A stretch of DNA of 48,627 nt, from positions 17,173-65,799 of the forward strand of contig JAAVEB010000011.1 in the NCBI GenBank assembly GCA_014801525.1, read 5' to 3'. Made by a program: the position numbers and the translations under genes. This stretch comes from Bacteroides sp. Its GTDB lineage: Bacteria; Bacteroidota; Bacteroidia; Bacteroidales; Muribaculaceae. Shown here piece by piece: positions 16,346-25,249 of the stretch. The notes below the pieces were generated by a model. It ran no database searches and was not told the DNA's origin. It saw only the letters and a list, made by a program, of their open reading frames with translations. Numbering within the stretch: the stretch's first letter is position 1; each line of letters opens with the position of its first letter.

Positions 16346-16927
16346 ATGATTGATTATATAAAAGGAGAGCTTGCCGAGTTGACTCCCGCCTATGCCGTGG
16401 TCGAGGCTGCTGGAGTTGGATATGAGCTTAATATATCGTTGACCGCCTATGCGGCATTGGAGGGGATGAAGCAGGTGAAGCTGCTCGTTCATGAGGTGAT
16501 ACGTGAGGATGCTCATGTGCTCTTCGGTTTTCCCGACGAGCGTGAGCGAGCCATGTTCCGGTCGCTCATAGGTGTTTCGGGGGTTGGCGCCAACACGGCA
16601 AGGGTCATTCTCTCGTCTATTCCGGTGGCTGAATTGGAGCAGGTGATTGTTTCGGGCGACTACCAGAAACTTAAAAATGTGAAAGGAATAGGTCTTAAAA
16701 CGGCTCAAAGGGTGATTGTTGACCTTAAAGATAAAATAAAAGTCACTGATGATTCGTTAATAATTCAGCCGACGAAATCATCTGACGCTTATGATGAGGC
16801 GCTTGCCGCTTTGTTGATGCTTGGATTTGCCCGTCAGCAGTCGCAGAAAGTTCTGAAAAAGATATTTGACGCTACTCCGGCTATTAAAGTTGAGATGGCG
16901 ATAAAACAGGCTCTTTCAATGCTTTAA
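16346..16927 (+). CDS. ruvA: RuvA, Holliday junction branch-migration subunit
   Basis: Encodes 193 residues: N-terminal OB fold (about 1-62, MIDYIKGELAELTPAYAVVE), central domain with two helix-hairpin-helix motifs (GVSGVGANTARVIL and VKGIGLKTAQRVIVDLKDK), a flexible linker, and C-terminal domain III (about 148-193) that contacts RuvB. RuvA tetramers clamp the Holliday junction while RuvB drives migration. It has its own promoter and is followed after 61 bases by sprA, so the two may share a transcript though their functions differ. Confidence 0.97.
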   Translation: MIDYIKGELAELTPAYAVVEAAGVGYELNISLTAYAALEGMKQVKLLVHEVIREDAHVLFGFPDERERAMFRSLIGVSGVGANTARVILSSIPVAELEQVIVSGDYQKLKNVKGIGLKTAQRVIVDLKDKIKVTDDSLIIQPTKSSDAYDEALAALLMLGFARQQSQKVLKKIFDATPAIKVEMAIKQALSML

Positions 16928-16988
16928 TGTTCTGCGGCATATTTAAACCTTGTTTCCTGTAGAGCATTCTTCAGGAAGCATATTGAAT

Positions 16989-19900
16989 ATGAGGCATAGA
17001 TGGAAAAAGATAATGGCTTTTGCTGTGGGGCTTGGCTTTTTGCTGGGCTCGGCAAACGGTGTGCTCACCAACGCCATGCCGTCTCCTCCCGATCCCTCTC
17101 CGTTGATGCCTCCTCCGCCACCCCCGCCATCGCCTGTGGTGGTTGTCCCTGACTCTATGCCGACACGTTTTCCTGTCAGTCCCACTTTCCCGCCGAGCTA
17201 CGATGCCTTGGCTAAAGGGGAGTTGGCTCTTGACCTCGCCGATCCGTCCAATATAAGAACCGAGGCTGAATATGATCCGGCGACAGGATGCTACATTATT
17301 TCCACCAAGGTGGGCGATCATGACATTGCTACTCCGTTTATCCTTACTGCTGAGCAGTATAACAACATGGAGATGCGCAAGTCGATGCTTGCCTACTTTA
17401 ACCGCAGAAATTCGGAACTTGTCGAGGGAAAGAAAGATAAAGAGCCATTTGACGTGCTCGACATGAACTTTGCGCTTGGTCCGCTTGAGAAAATTTTCGG
17501 TCCCGGCGGAGTTCAGTTGAAAACACAGGGATCGGTGCAGATTTCCACCGGCGTGAAGACCAATAAAACTGACAATCCCGCGCTGTCGCTCACGTCGCGC
17601 CGCAAGACCTATTTTGATTTTGACCAGAAAATTCAGGCTACGGTCAATGCCACTGTCGGCGACCGCATGAAGTTTGCCATGAATTATAACACCGATGCCA
17701 CCTTTGATTTTGATTCCAAAAACATCAAGCTCCAGTATGAGGGCAAGGAGGATGACATTGTGAAAAATATCGAGGCGGGTAATGTCAGCATGACCACCGG
17801 CTCGTCGCTTATCCGAGGCGGTACGGCTCTCTTCGGTATCAAGTCTCAGTTGCAGTTTGGCAAGCTGACGGCAACGGCATTGGTGTCGCAGCAGAACAGC
17901 GAGTCGCAAAGCATCAATACAAAGGGAGGAGTTCAGCTTACAAAATTCAGCATCGACGCCGACAAGTATGATGAAAACAGGCACTATTTCCTCGCTCATT
18001 TTTTTCGTGACAACTACGATCAGTTCGCATCCAAGCTTCCGTTTGTAAGTTCAGGTATCAACATCACACGCATCGAGGTGTGGGTAACCAACAAGAGCGG
18101 CAATTACAATCAGTCGCGTAACATAGTGGGTTTCATGGACCTCGGCGAGAACCGGGTTCTGGGAAATAATTACTGGACCCCTAACTCCGCTATTCAGAAT
18201 CCCGCAAACAACTCCAACAATCTTCTCTCGGTGATTAAGACCGATTATCCGGGAGCGAGAAACATCAACACCGTCACCCAGGCGCTTGAACCTCTGTCGG
18301 CTTACGGCATCGAGGGCGGACAGGATTATGAGAAGGTCGAGAGCGCCCGACTGCTCCAGTCGTCGGAATATACTCTAAACTCGACACTTGGCTACATCTC
18401 GGTGAAGTCAGCTCTGAGAGCCGACGAAGTCCTTGCCGTGGCATATGAGTACACTTACCACGGGCAGGTCTATCAGGTGGGCGAATTTTCGTCAGACATT
18501 ACCGTCAGCGATCAGGCTCTTTATGTCAAGATGCTCAAAAGCACCACCACGACACCCAAGCTCCCCATGTGGGATCTCATGATGAAAAATGTCTACTCTC
18601 TCGGTGCCTATCAGGTGCAGAAGTCCAATTTCAAAATGAATATAAAATATCTGAGTGACACCACCGGCATTCAGATAAACTATCTCCCTGTTCCCGGGCT
18701 GAGCGACAAACCGCTTTTGCAGGTCATGAATCTTGACCGCCTTGACTCTAACGAAGCTTCGAACCCCGACGGATTTTTCGACTTTCTTGAAGGCTACACC
18801 ATCGAGTCGTCGACAGGAAAGATTATCTTCCCCGTTGTCGAGCCGTTCGGTGAGCATCTTTCGGCAAAAATCGACAATCCCGCGATAGCTGAAAAATATG
18901 TCTACCAGGAACTGTATGACTCCACTCTGGTAGTAGCCCGTCAGTTTGCCGACAAGAATAAATTCGTGCTCACCGGTGAATATCAGGCTTCGGCTGGGTC
19001 TCAGATAAGGCTCAACGCCATGAATGTGCCGCGCGGATCGGTCGTAGTGACTGCCGGCGGAGTGAGACTCGTGGAAAACAGCGACTACACCGTGGACTAC
19101 TCGATGGGTATAGTCACCATAACAAATCAGAGCATAATCGATTCGGGGCAAAGCATTAACGTCACGCTCGAAAATCAGTCGCTTTTTAGTACCCAGCGCA
19201 AAACTTTGCTTGGTCTTGACCTCAATTACCGTTTCAATAAAGACTTTAATGTCGGAGCCACTATAATGCATTTCTCTGAAAAGGCTCTCACTGAAAAAGT
19301 CAACATCGGCGATGAGGTGATCAACAACACCATCTGGGGATTGAATTTCGCTTACAACACGAACTTCATGTGGCTCACCAACCTGCTTAATAAAATCCCC
19401 ACCGTCAATGCCACTCAGCCATCCACGCTCAGCGTTCAGGGCGAGTTCGCTCAGCTTGTTCCCCACAAGCAGAAGTCGGGGTCGACCAAGGGCAGCTCCT
19501 ATGTAGATGATTTCGAGTCGACACAAACAGGCATCGACTTGCGCTCCCCCTATGCGTGGACTCTTGCCTCCACCCCCTATGAAAGCGGCAATAACGCCCT
19601 TTTCCCTGAAGCGGCGTTGTCCAATAATGTAGACTACGGCAAGAACCGAGCCCTCCTCGCGTGGTACTATATCGACCGCATGTTCACCCAGCGCAACTCT
19701 TCGCTCGCGCCGGGCTACATTAGCTCTGACCTCAAGCAACTCTCCAATCCCTATGTGCGTGAGGTGAAAGTGACCGAGATTTTCCCCGACCGTGAACTCG
19801 GATATGGCGAAACCGATCTTGTGCAGACCCTCAACCTGTCCTATTATCCCACCGAGCGCGGTCCCTATAATCTTGACGCCGTCAATATCGACGACCAGGG

Positions 19901-22900
19901 CGCTCTCCTTCAACCTGAAAAACGATGGGGTGGAATCATGAGAAAGATGGACAACACCAATTTCGAGCAGGCTAATATCGAATATGTCCAGTTCTGGTTG
20001 ATGAACCCGTTCCTCGACCCCGAGAATCCCAATCTCGAGGGCGGCGACCTCTATCTGAATTTCGGAGAAATCAGCGAGGATATTCTTAAGGACGGACTGA
20101 AATCCTATGAGAACGGAATTCCGTTTGACGGTAACAATCAATTCCTCACCGAGACCGTGTGGGGGCGTGTCTCGCGGCAGAACTCGCTCACCTATGCCTT
20201 TGACAACAACGCCAGCTCGCGACTTGTGCAGGACGTTGGTCTTGACGGATTGATCAATGCCGAAGAGTTCCACTTCGACTCCTACTCGTCCTATCTCGAC
20301 GGCTTGCGGGCGAAACTCGCTCCCGCTGCGATAGAGCGTATGCAGGCTGATCAGTTCTCGGCATTCAATGACCCCGCCGGCGACAACTATCACTTCTACC
20401 GTGGAAGGGACTATGACGAGGAGCGACTTGGCATATTGGACCGTTACAAGCATTACAATGGCGTGGAGGGCAACTCGCTTTCGCCGAGCGATGCCCCGGA
20501 ACCGCTCTATCAGTCGGCTCGCACGTCGCCCGATGTCGAGGATATCAACCAGGACAACACGCTCAACGAGTATGAGCGTTATTTCCAGTATAAAGTGTCT
20601 ATCCGCCCCGAGGACCTGGTGGTCGGCAAAAACTACATCACCGACAAGCAGGTTTCGCTTGTGCGCACCCGTGACGGCAGCGATCAAACCGTCGAGTGGT
20701 ATCAGTTCAAAATTCCGTTGAGCGACTATGAGCGCATCGTGGGCTCCATAAACGACTTCTCGACCATTCGGTTTGCCCGCATGTTCATGACCGGATTTAA
20801 GGCTGTGACCCATCTTCGCTTCGCCACCCTTGAACTCGTGCGCGGCGAGTGGCGCCCTTATGACTTTAATCTCAACAGCCGTGGTGACGCTCCTGCCGAG
20901 GGCGAGCTCGACATATCGGTGGTGAACATCGAGGAGAATGCCGGGCGCGAGCCTGTCAACTACGTGTTGCCACCCGGAGTGTCGCGCATCACCGATCCGG
21001 GGCAATCCCAGATCACACAGCTCAACGAGCAGTCGATGTCGCTTAAAGTCACAGGGCTTCAGGCGGGCGACGCGCGCGGAGTGTATCGCAACACTTCCCA
21101 CGATTTGCGAAACTACAAGAGGATGCAGATGTGGATTCATGCCGAAAGCCTTATCGACAACGCCACCGACTTGCGTTCGGGCGAGCTGTCGCTGTTCATC
21201 CGTCTCGGAACTGACATCAAGAACAATTACTACGAGTATGAAATTCCCCTTTCGCTCACTCTCCACATCACTTCGGCAACCAAGTATCCCGACAACAGCG
21301 AGGGACGCTACAAGGTGTGGCCGCTTGACAACCGCATGGACTTTGCGTTGCAAAATCTCGTTTCGCTGAAGAAAGAGCGTAACCGTGCGAAGAACCAGGA
21401 GAACAGCACCGTCAGCTTCACTACTCTCTATACTGGACGTGACCCCGAAAATGAGAAAAACATCATGGCTGTGATGGGCAATCCCTCGTTGAGCGATGTC
21501 AGAGTCATGCTCATCGGTGTGCGAAACAACGCCCGCTCCGTGCGCGACGGTATCGTGTGGGTCAATGAATTGAAAGTCACCGACTTCGACGAGAGCGGGG
21601 GATGGGCGGCTAAAGGAAATGTCAATCTCGGAATGTCTGACATCGCAGTGCTGAACTTCGGCGCCCACATGGAGACGGCGGGATTCGGCGGGGTGGATCA
21701 ACCCCTCAACGCCCGCCGCATGGACGACTACAGCCAGTATAACTTTGCCATGCAAGCCGATTTGGGACGTTTCATGCCTGAAAAAGTGAAACTCCGCGCC
21801 CCGGTTTACTACTCGGTCACCAAGGAAAAGATTTCGCCTAAATACAACCCGCTCGACCAGGACGTATTGTTGAAAGACGCCCTCAAGGATGCCTCGTCAA
21901 AGGCTGAGCGCGACTCGATAAGCAATTATGCCGTCGAGCATGCCACAGTGCAGAGTTTCAGTATTTCCGGCTTGAAATTTGATGTCCAGAGCGCGTCGCC
22001 AAAGCCGTGGGATCCTGCCAATTTCACATTCAATTTCTCCTTCAACAAGCGCAAGGAGATGGACCCAACGACCGAGTATGAGAATACCAACGACTACCGC
22101 GGCTCGCTTCAATACTCCTGGACACCTTATCTGAAAGGGTGGAAACCGTTCTCCAAAATAAAGTCCAAGAACAAGAATGTGAAGTTCCTCAAAGAGTGGG
22201 AATTCAACTATCTTCCCACTAATATCTCGTTCCTCACCACCATGTCGCGCTACTACTATGAGCAGCAGACACGCAGCGAGATCGACCAGATGTTCCAGCT
22301 TCCCGTCTCCGTCTCAAAGAATTTCCTTTGGGATCGCCAGCTCAATCTATCGTGGAACCTCACCAAGACAATCAATCTTTCCTTCACCTCCAACACGTCG
22401 GCGCGTATCGAAGAGCCTATCGGCGCGGTGAACCGCAAGCTTTTCCCCGACCAATACAAGGAGTGGAAAGACACCGTCCTCAAGAGCATCCTCCATCTTG
22501 GAACCCCCTGGGCTTATAACCAGAATTTCGTCGCCACCTATCGCGCTCCATTCTCGCGCATACCGGTGCTTGACTTCATTTCGGGCTCGGTGAGCTACAA
22601 TGCCACCTACAATTGGGACCGCGGCGCCGAGGTCGACGGCGTGAAGACCGGCAACACAATCCGCAACCAGGGAGCGTGGAACTATGACGGGCGCATCAAT
22701 TTCGAGGGCTTCTACAATAAGATTCCTTATCTGAAAAAGGTGAATCAGCGCTTCTCGGCTACCCGACGAAACACCACGCCAATCAAGGCGAAGAAATTTG
22801 AACGCACCTTCAAGCTGTCGCCCGACACTTCGACAGTCATCATCCACAATCTCCGAAACAAGAAGGTGAAAGTGACCGCCACGACGACCGACGGCAAACC

Positions 22901-24443
22901 CTTCCCGATCAAATCGAGAGTTAAGGATAATAATTCAGTGGAGATTCTCACCACCGGCGATAAAAACATCAAGTTCACCATCGTCGAGCAGCTCAAGACC
23001 GACAATAGCGTGTGGGATGAGATTGCCCAGCATGCCACCCGTTTCGGAATGCTTGTGCGCAACGCCAATGTCAGGGTGCGTTCATCCAAGTCATTGTCAC
23101 TTCCGCTGTTTGACCCCAATATAGGCGATATTTTCGGACAGAACAACAGTCACGGTCCGCTTGCCCCCGGTCTTGATTTCGCATTCGGTTTCACTGGTGA
23201 GGATTATGTTTCCAAGGCTAAGGAGCGCGGATGGCTGCTTGTCGACGACGGGCAGACCTCTCCGGCTATCTTCTCGCGCACCAATGAGTTTAATTTCGAA
23301 CTTGACCTCGAGCCGATACGCGGGCTTAAAATCAAGCTGACCACCAACCGCACCGACAACCGCACCAATCAGATGCAGTTCATGTATGACAACATGCCTG
23401 TCACCCGCACCGGAAGCTACACCAAGACCCATGTTGCCATAGCCACCGCGCTGCGCACCGCCAAGGCGCAAAACGGCTATCAGAGCGATGCCTTCGACCA
23501 ATTTCTGGAAAATATACCCATCATTGCCGAGCGCATAGAACGCCGATATAGCGGCACTCGCTATCCCACCGGAGGCTTCATGACCGACAATCCCAACGCA
23601 GGTCATGACTTCAATCCGTCTGTGGGCGGTGTCAACCGTGCCGGCAGCGACGTGCTCATTCCCGCATTCCTTGCCGCCTATACCGGAACCGACGCCTCAA
23701 AGATTTACCTCACTCCGTTCCCGTCGCTCTCCTCGGTGCTCCCCAACTGGCGTGTCACCTACGACGGGCTTATCCGCATCGGAGGTCTTAACAAGCATTT
23801 CAAGGCGATCACCCTCACTCATGCCTATCAGTGTACCTATTCAGTTGGATCCTATTCTTCTTATCTCAACTGGATGGGGGTAGGTGGCGGCATGGGCTTT
23901 ACGCTCAATGAACTCTCAGGCGAACCGGTCCCCTCGTCGCCCTACAACATCTCGTCGGTGGCTATCACCGAGCGTTTCGCTCCGCTTATCGGACTTAACG
24001 TGACATTGAAAAATGATTTGAAATTCAATGCCGAATACCGTGACAGCCGCACTCTCACGCTCAACTCCGATGCGGGGCAGCTCGTCGAGGCTCAAACCAA
24101 GAATATCACCGTCGGGGTCGGCTACAAGATTGTCGGTTTCAACACCGTGCTTAAGATGCGCGGCTCAGGTCGAGGCATAAGCAACGACCTCACCGTCAAT
24201 GCCGATTTCTCGCTTCAGCAGAGCCAGGCGCTCATCCGTCGCATAGAGTCCAACTACGCCCAGGCTACTTCAGGAACCAGGTCGCTGTCAATCAACTTCT
24301 CGGCAAACTATATCATGAGCCGCCGCGTCACCCTCGGCGCCTTCTTCGACCATCAGGTCAACACCCCGCTCATCTCCTCAAGCGCCTTCCCCACCACCAA
24401 CAGCAGCTACGGCATCACCTTCAACCTCTCCCTCTCCCGCTAA
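16989..24443 (+). CDS. sprA: SprA/Sov, outer-membrane translocon of the type IX secretion system
   Basis: Encodes 2484 residues from MRHRWKKIMAFAVG, the first ATG with a signal sequence; an in-frame TTG 39 bases upstream is less likely. SprA is the giant 36-stranded outer-membrane barrel through which type IX cargo leaves the cell, and about 2400-2500 residues is its family length. A proline-rich segment (about 38-52) follows the signal peptide. Recognisable family blocks are VDDFESTQTGIDLRSPYAWT and many amphipathic strand pairs ending in an aromatic-rich C-terminus. The frame is open throughout, with no interruption. Three predicted cargo proteins lie within about 21 kb either side; other Por/Gld components are not in the window. 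Confidence 0.95.
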   Translation: MRHRWKKIMAFAVGLGFLLGSANGVLTNAMPSPPDPSPLMPPPPPPPSPVVVVPDSMPTRFPVSPTFPPSYDALAKGELALDLADPSNIRTEAEYDPATGCYIISTKVGDHDIATPFILTAEQYNNMEMRKSMLAYFNRRNSELVEGKKDKEPFDVLDMNFALGPLEKIFGPGGVQLKTQGSVQISTGVKTNKTDNPALSLTSRRKTYFDFDQKIQATVNATVGDRMKFAMNYNTDATFDFDSKNIKLQYEGKEDDIVKNIEAGNVSMTTGSSLIRGGTALFGIKSQLQFGKLTATALVSQQNSESQSINTKGGVQLTKFSIDADKYDENRHYFLAHFFRDNYDQFASKLPFVSSGINITRIEVWVTNKSGNYNQSRNIVGFMDLGENRVLGNNYWTPNSAIQNPANNSNNLLSVIKTDYPGARNINTVTQALEPLSAYGIEGGQDYEKVESARLLQSSEYTLNSTLGYISVKSALRADEVLAVAYEYTYHGQVYQVGEFSSDITVSDQALYVKMLKSTTTTPKLPMWDLMMKNVYSLGAYQVQKSNFKMNIKYLSDTTGIQINYLPVPGLSDKPLLQVMNLDRLDSNEASNPDGFFDFLEGYTIESSTGKIIFPVVEPFGEHLSAKIDNPAIAEKYVYQELYDSTLVVARQFADKNKFVLTGEYQASAGSQIRLNAMNVPRGSVVVTAGGVRLVENSDYTVDYSMGIVTITNQSIIDSGQSINVTLENQSLFSTQRKTLLGLDLNYRFNKDFNVGATIMHFSEKALTEKVNIGDEVINNTIWGLNFAYNTNFMWLTNLLNKIPTVNATQPSTLSVQGEFAQLVPHKQKSGSTKGSSYVDDFESTQTGIDLRSPYAWTLASTPYESGNNALFPEAALSNNVDYGKNRALLAWYYIDRMFTQRNSSLAPGYISSDLKQLSNPYVREVKVTEIFPDRELGYGETDLVQTLNLSYYPTERGPYNLDAVNIDDQGALLQPEKRWGGIMRKMDNTNFEQANIEYVQFWLMNPFLDPENPNLEGGDLYLNFGEISEDILKDGLKSYENGIPFDGNNQFLTETVWGRVSRQNSLTYAFDNNASSRLVQDVGLDGLINAEEFHFDSYSSYLDGLRAKLAPAAIERMQADQFSAFNDPAGDNYHFYRGRDYDEERLGILDRYKHYNGVEGNSLSPSDAPEPLYQSARTSPDVEDINQDNTLNEYERYFQYKVSIRPEDLVVGKNYITDKQVSLVRTRDGSDQTVEWYQFKIPLSDYERIVGSINDFSTIRFARMFMTGFKAVTHLRFATLELVRGEWRPYDFNLNSRGDAPAEGELDISVVNIEENAGREPVNYVLPPGVSRITDPGQSQITQLNEQSMSLKVTGLQAGDARGVYRNTSHDLRNYKRMQMWIHAESLIDNATDLRSGELSLFIRLGTDIKNNYYEYEIPLSLTLHITSATKYPDNSEGRYKVWPLDNRMDFALQNLVSLKKERNRAKNQENSTVSFTTLYTGRDPENEKNIMAVMGNPSLSDVRVMLIGVRNNARSVRDGIVWVNELKVTDFDESGGWAAKGNVNLGMSDIAVLNFGAHMETAGFGGVDQPLNARRMDDYSQYNFAMQADLGRFMPEKVKLRAPVYYSVTKEKISPKYNPLDQDVLLKDALKDASSKAERDSISNYAVEHATVQSFSISGLKFDVQSASPKPWDPANFTFNFSFNKRKEMDPTTEYENTNDYRGSLQYSWTPYLKGWKPFSKIKSKNKNVKFLKEWEFNYLPTNISFLTTMSRYYYEQQTRSEIDQMFQLPVSVSKNFLWDRQLNLSWNLTKTINLSFTSNTSARIEEPIGAVNRKLFPDQYKEWKDTVLKSILHLGTPWAYNQNFVATYRAPFSRIPVLDFISGSVSYNATYNWDRGAEVDGVKTGNTIRNQGAWNYDGRINFEGFYNKIPYLKKVNQRFSATRRNTTPIKAKKFERTFKLSPDTSTVIIHNLRNKKVKVTATTTDGKPFPIKSRVKDNNSVEILTTGDKNIKFTIVEQLKTDNSVWDEIAQHATRFGMLVRNANVRVRSSKSLSLPLFDPNIGDIFGQNNSHGPLAPGLDFAFGFTGEDYVSKAKERGWLLVDDGQTSPAIFSRTNEFNFELDLEPIRGLKIKLTTNRTDNRTNQMQFMYDNMPVTRTGSYTKTHVAIATALRTAKAQNGYQSDAFDQFLENIPIIAERIERRYSGTRYPTGGFMTDNPNAGHDFNPSVGGVNRAGSDVLIPAFLAAYTGTDASKIYLTPFPSLSSVLPNWRVTYDGLIRIGGLNKHFKAITLTHAYQCTYSVGSYSSYLNWMGVGGGMGFTLNELSGEPVPSSPYNISSVAITERFAPLIGLNVTLKNDLKFNAEYRDSRTLTLNSDAGQLVEAQTKNITVGVGYKIVGFNTVLKMRGSGRGISNDLTVNADFSLQQSQALIRRIESNYAQATSGTRSLSINFSANYIMSRRVTLGAFFDHQVNTPLISSSAFPTTNSSYGITFNLSLSR

Positions 24444-24464
24444 CCTCTCCCTCCCGGCGATACC

Positions 24465-24513
24465 TTTATTCACCCTCTCCGAGGACGGCGGTATGTGAAC
24501 CCTTCCGGGTTCT
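24465..24513 (+). repeat. Dispersed hairpin repeat, copy 1 (short)
   Basis: Carries TTTATTCACCCTCTCCGAGG (from 24465), then GAACCC-TTCC-GGGTTC (24497-24512). The same two modules in the same order form the left end of copy 2 at 27803. The rest of the 24444-24715 gap holds no reading frame I can support, only the G8 tract and promoter described separately. Confidence 0.75.
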
Positions 24514-24640
24514 CAATCATGTTACACTCACTCCCACAATCCTCGAATTTACACACCGCGATTTCAACACTCGCGCCCTCAATGTGGCTGATTCCTTCTC
24601 AAAATTTTCTCCGCAAAGCTCGTTTTAACAAATATTAACA

Positions 24641-24677
24641 GGGGGGGGTAAAATATCCTTATTTGTGGGTATCTTTG
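24641..24677 (+). promoter_or_regulatory. Promoter with an eight-G tract in the -33/spacer region
   Basis: TATCTTTG (24670-24677) matches the -7 consensus, 38 bases before the ATG at 24716. A run of eight G residues (24641-24648) ends 21 bases upstream of it, exactly where the -33 element should be; no TTTG is present there. A homopolymer in this position could change promoter spacing by slippage. Confidence 0.5.
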
Positions 24678-24715
24678 ATAAAAAATCACTATTCATAAAC
24701 CAATCAGGATTTTAT

Positions 24716-25249
24716 ATGTATAATATCAAAGCAATTGCACTGGCGATGGCGCTTGCTGTGGGCGCCACATTGTCGGCGGCTGAAGACACGCTTCTCTTCA
24801 CTTTCCGACACTCTGACGGCACGGTGACTCAGGTTGAAATCCCGTTCCATGAGGAGACTGAGGAAAATACGCAGCTCCCTACCATGAAATTCTCCGACAA
24901 CTCGGTTGAAATCACCATTCCCTCCGAAACTTCCGGCGAGGCTCCGGTTGTCCATTCAATCGGCGTGGAGGATCTTGAAAACTCCTCATTCTCGGAAACT
25001 GCGTCTATTCAGAGTGCCATGGCTGAGAACTGCACAGTTTTCACCGTGCTCGACGGCAACCGCATCCGCATCACCGCCCCTCATGAAATTTCGGCAGTCG
25101 ATGCGCGCGTCTATGATCTTGCCGGCAAACTTTTGTCATGTCCCGTAGCGATCGATGGGTCGGTGGCAACAGTGTCGCTCGACCAACTTTCGGCAGGCGT
25201 TTATATCATTGCTTATCAGAATAACAACATTAAAGTCACCAAGAAATGA
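24716..25249 (+). CDS. Small secreted protein with type IX sorting domain
   Basis: Encodes 177 residues starting MYNIKAIALAMALAVG, with a signal peptide ending near LSAAED (about residue 22). A longer frame upstream begins inside the promoter and was rejected. The middle (about 25-105) is a poorly defined segment rich in E, S and T; the last 70 residues form a type A sorting domain (SAVDARVYDLAGKLL, ending LSAGVYIIAYQNNNIKVTKK). It should be exported through SprA. Its stop overlaps the start of the following gene, so the two products are probably made together. No enzyme signature is seen; it may be an accessory or anchor for the large partner. Confidence 0.75.
   Translation: MYNIKAIALAMALAVGATLSAAEDTLLFTFRHSDGTVTQVEIPFHEETEENTQLPTMKFSDNSVEITIPSETSGEAPVVHSIGVEDLENSSFSETASIQSAMAENCTVFTVLDGNRIRITAPHEISAVDARVYDLAGKLLSCPVAIDGSVATVSLDQLSAGVYIIAYQNNNIKVTKK

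Noticed and set aside
18492-21755. Open minus-strand frame of 1087 codons opposite sprA
   Set aside because: It is antisense to an intact SprA frame, shows no domain, and arises from the base composition of the gene.
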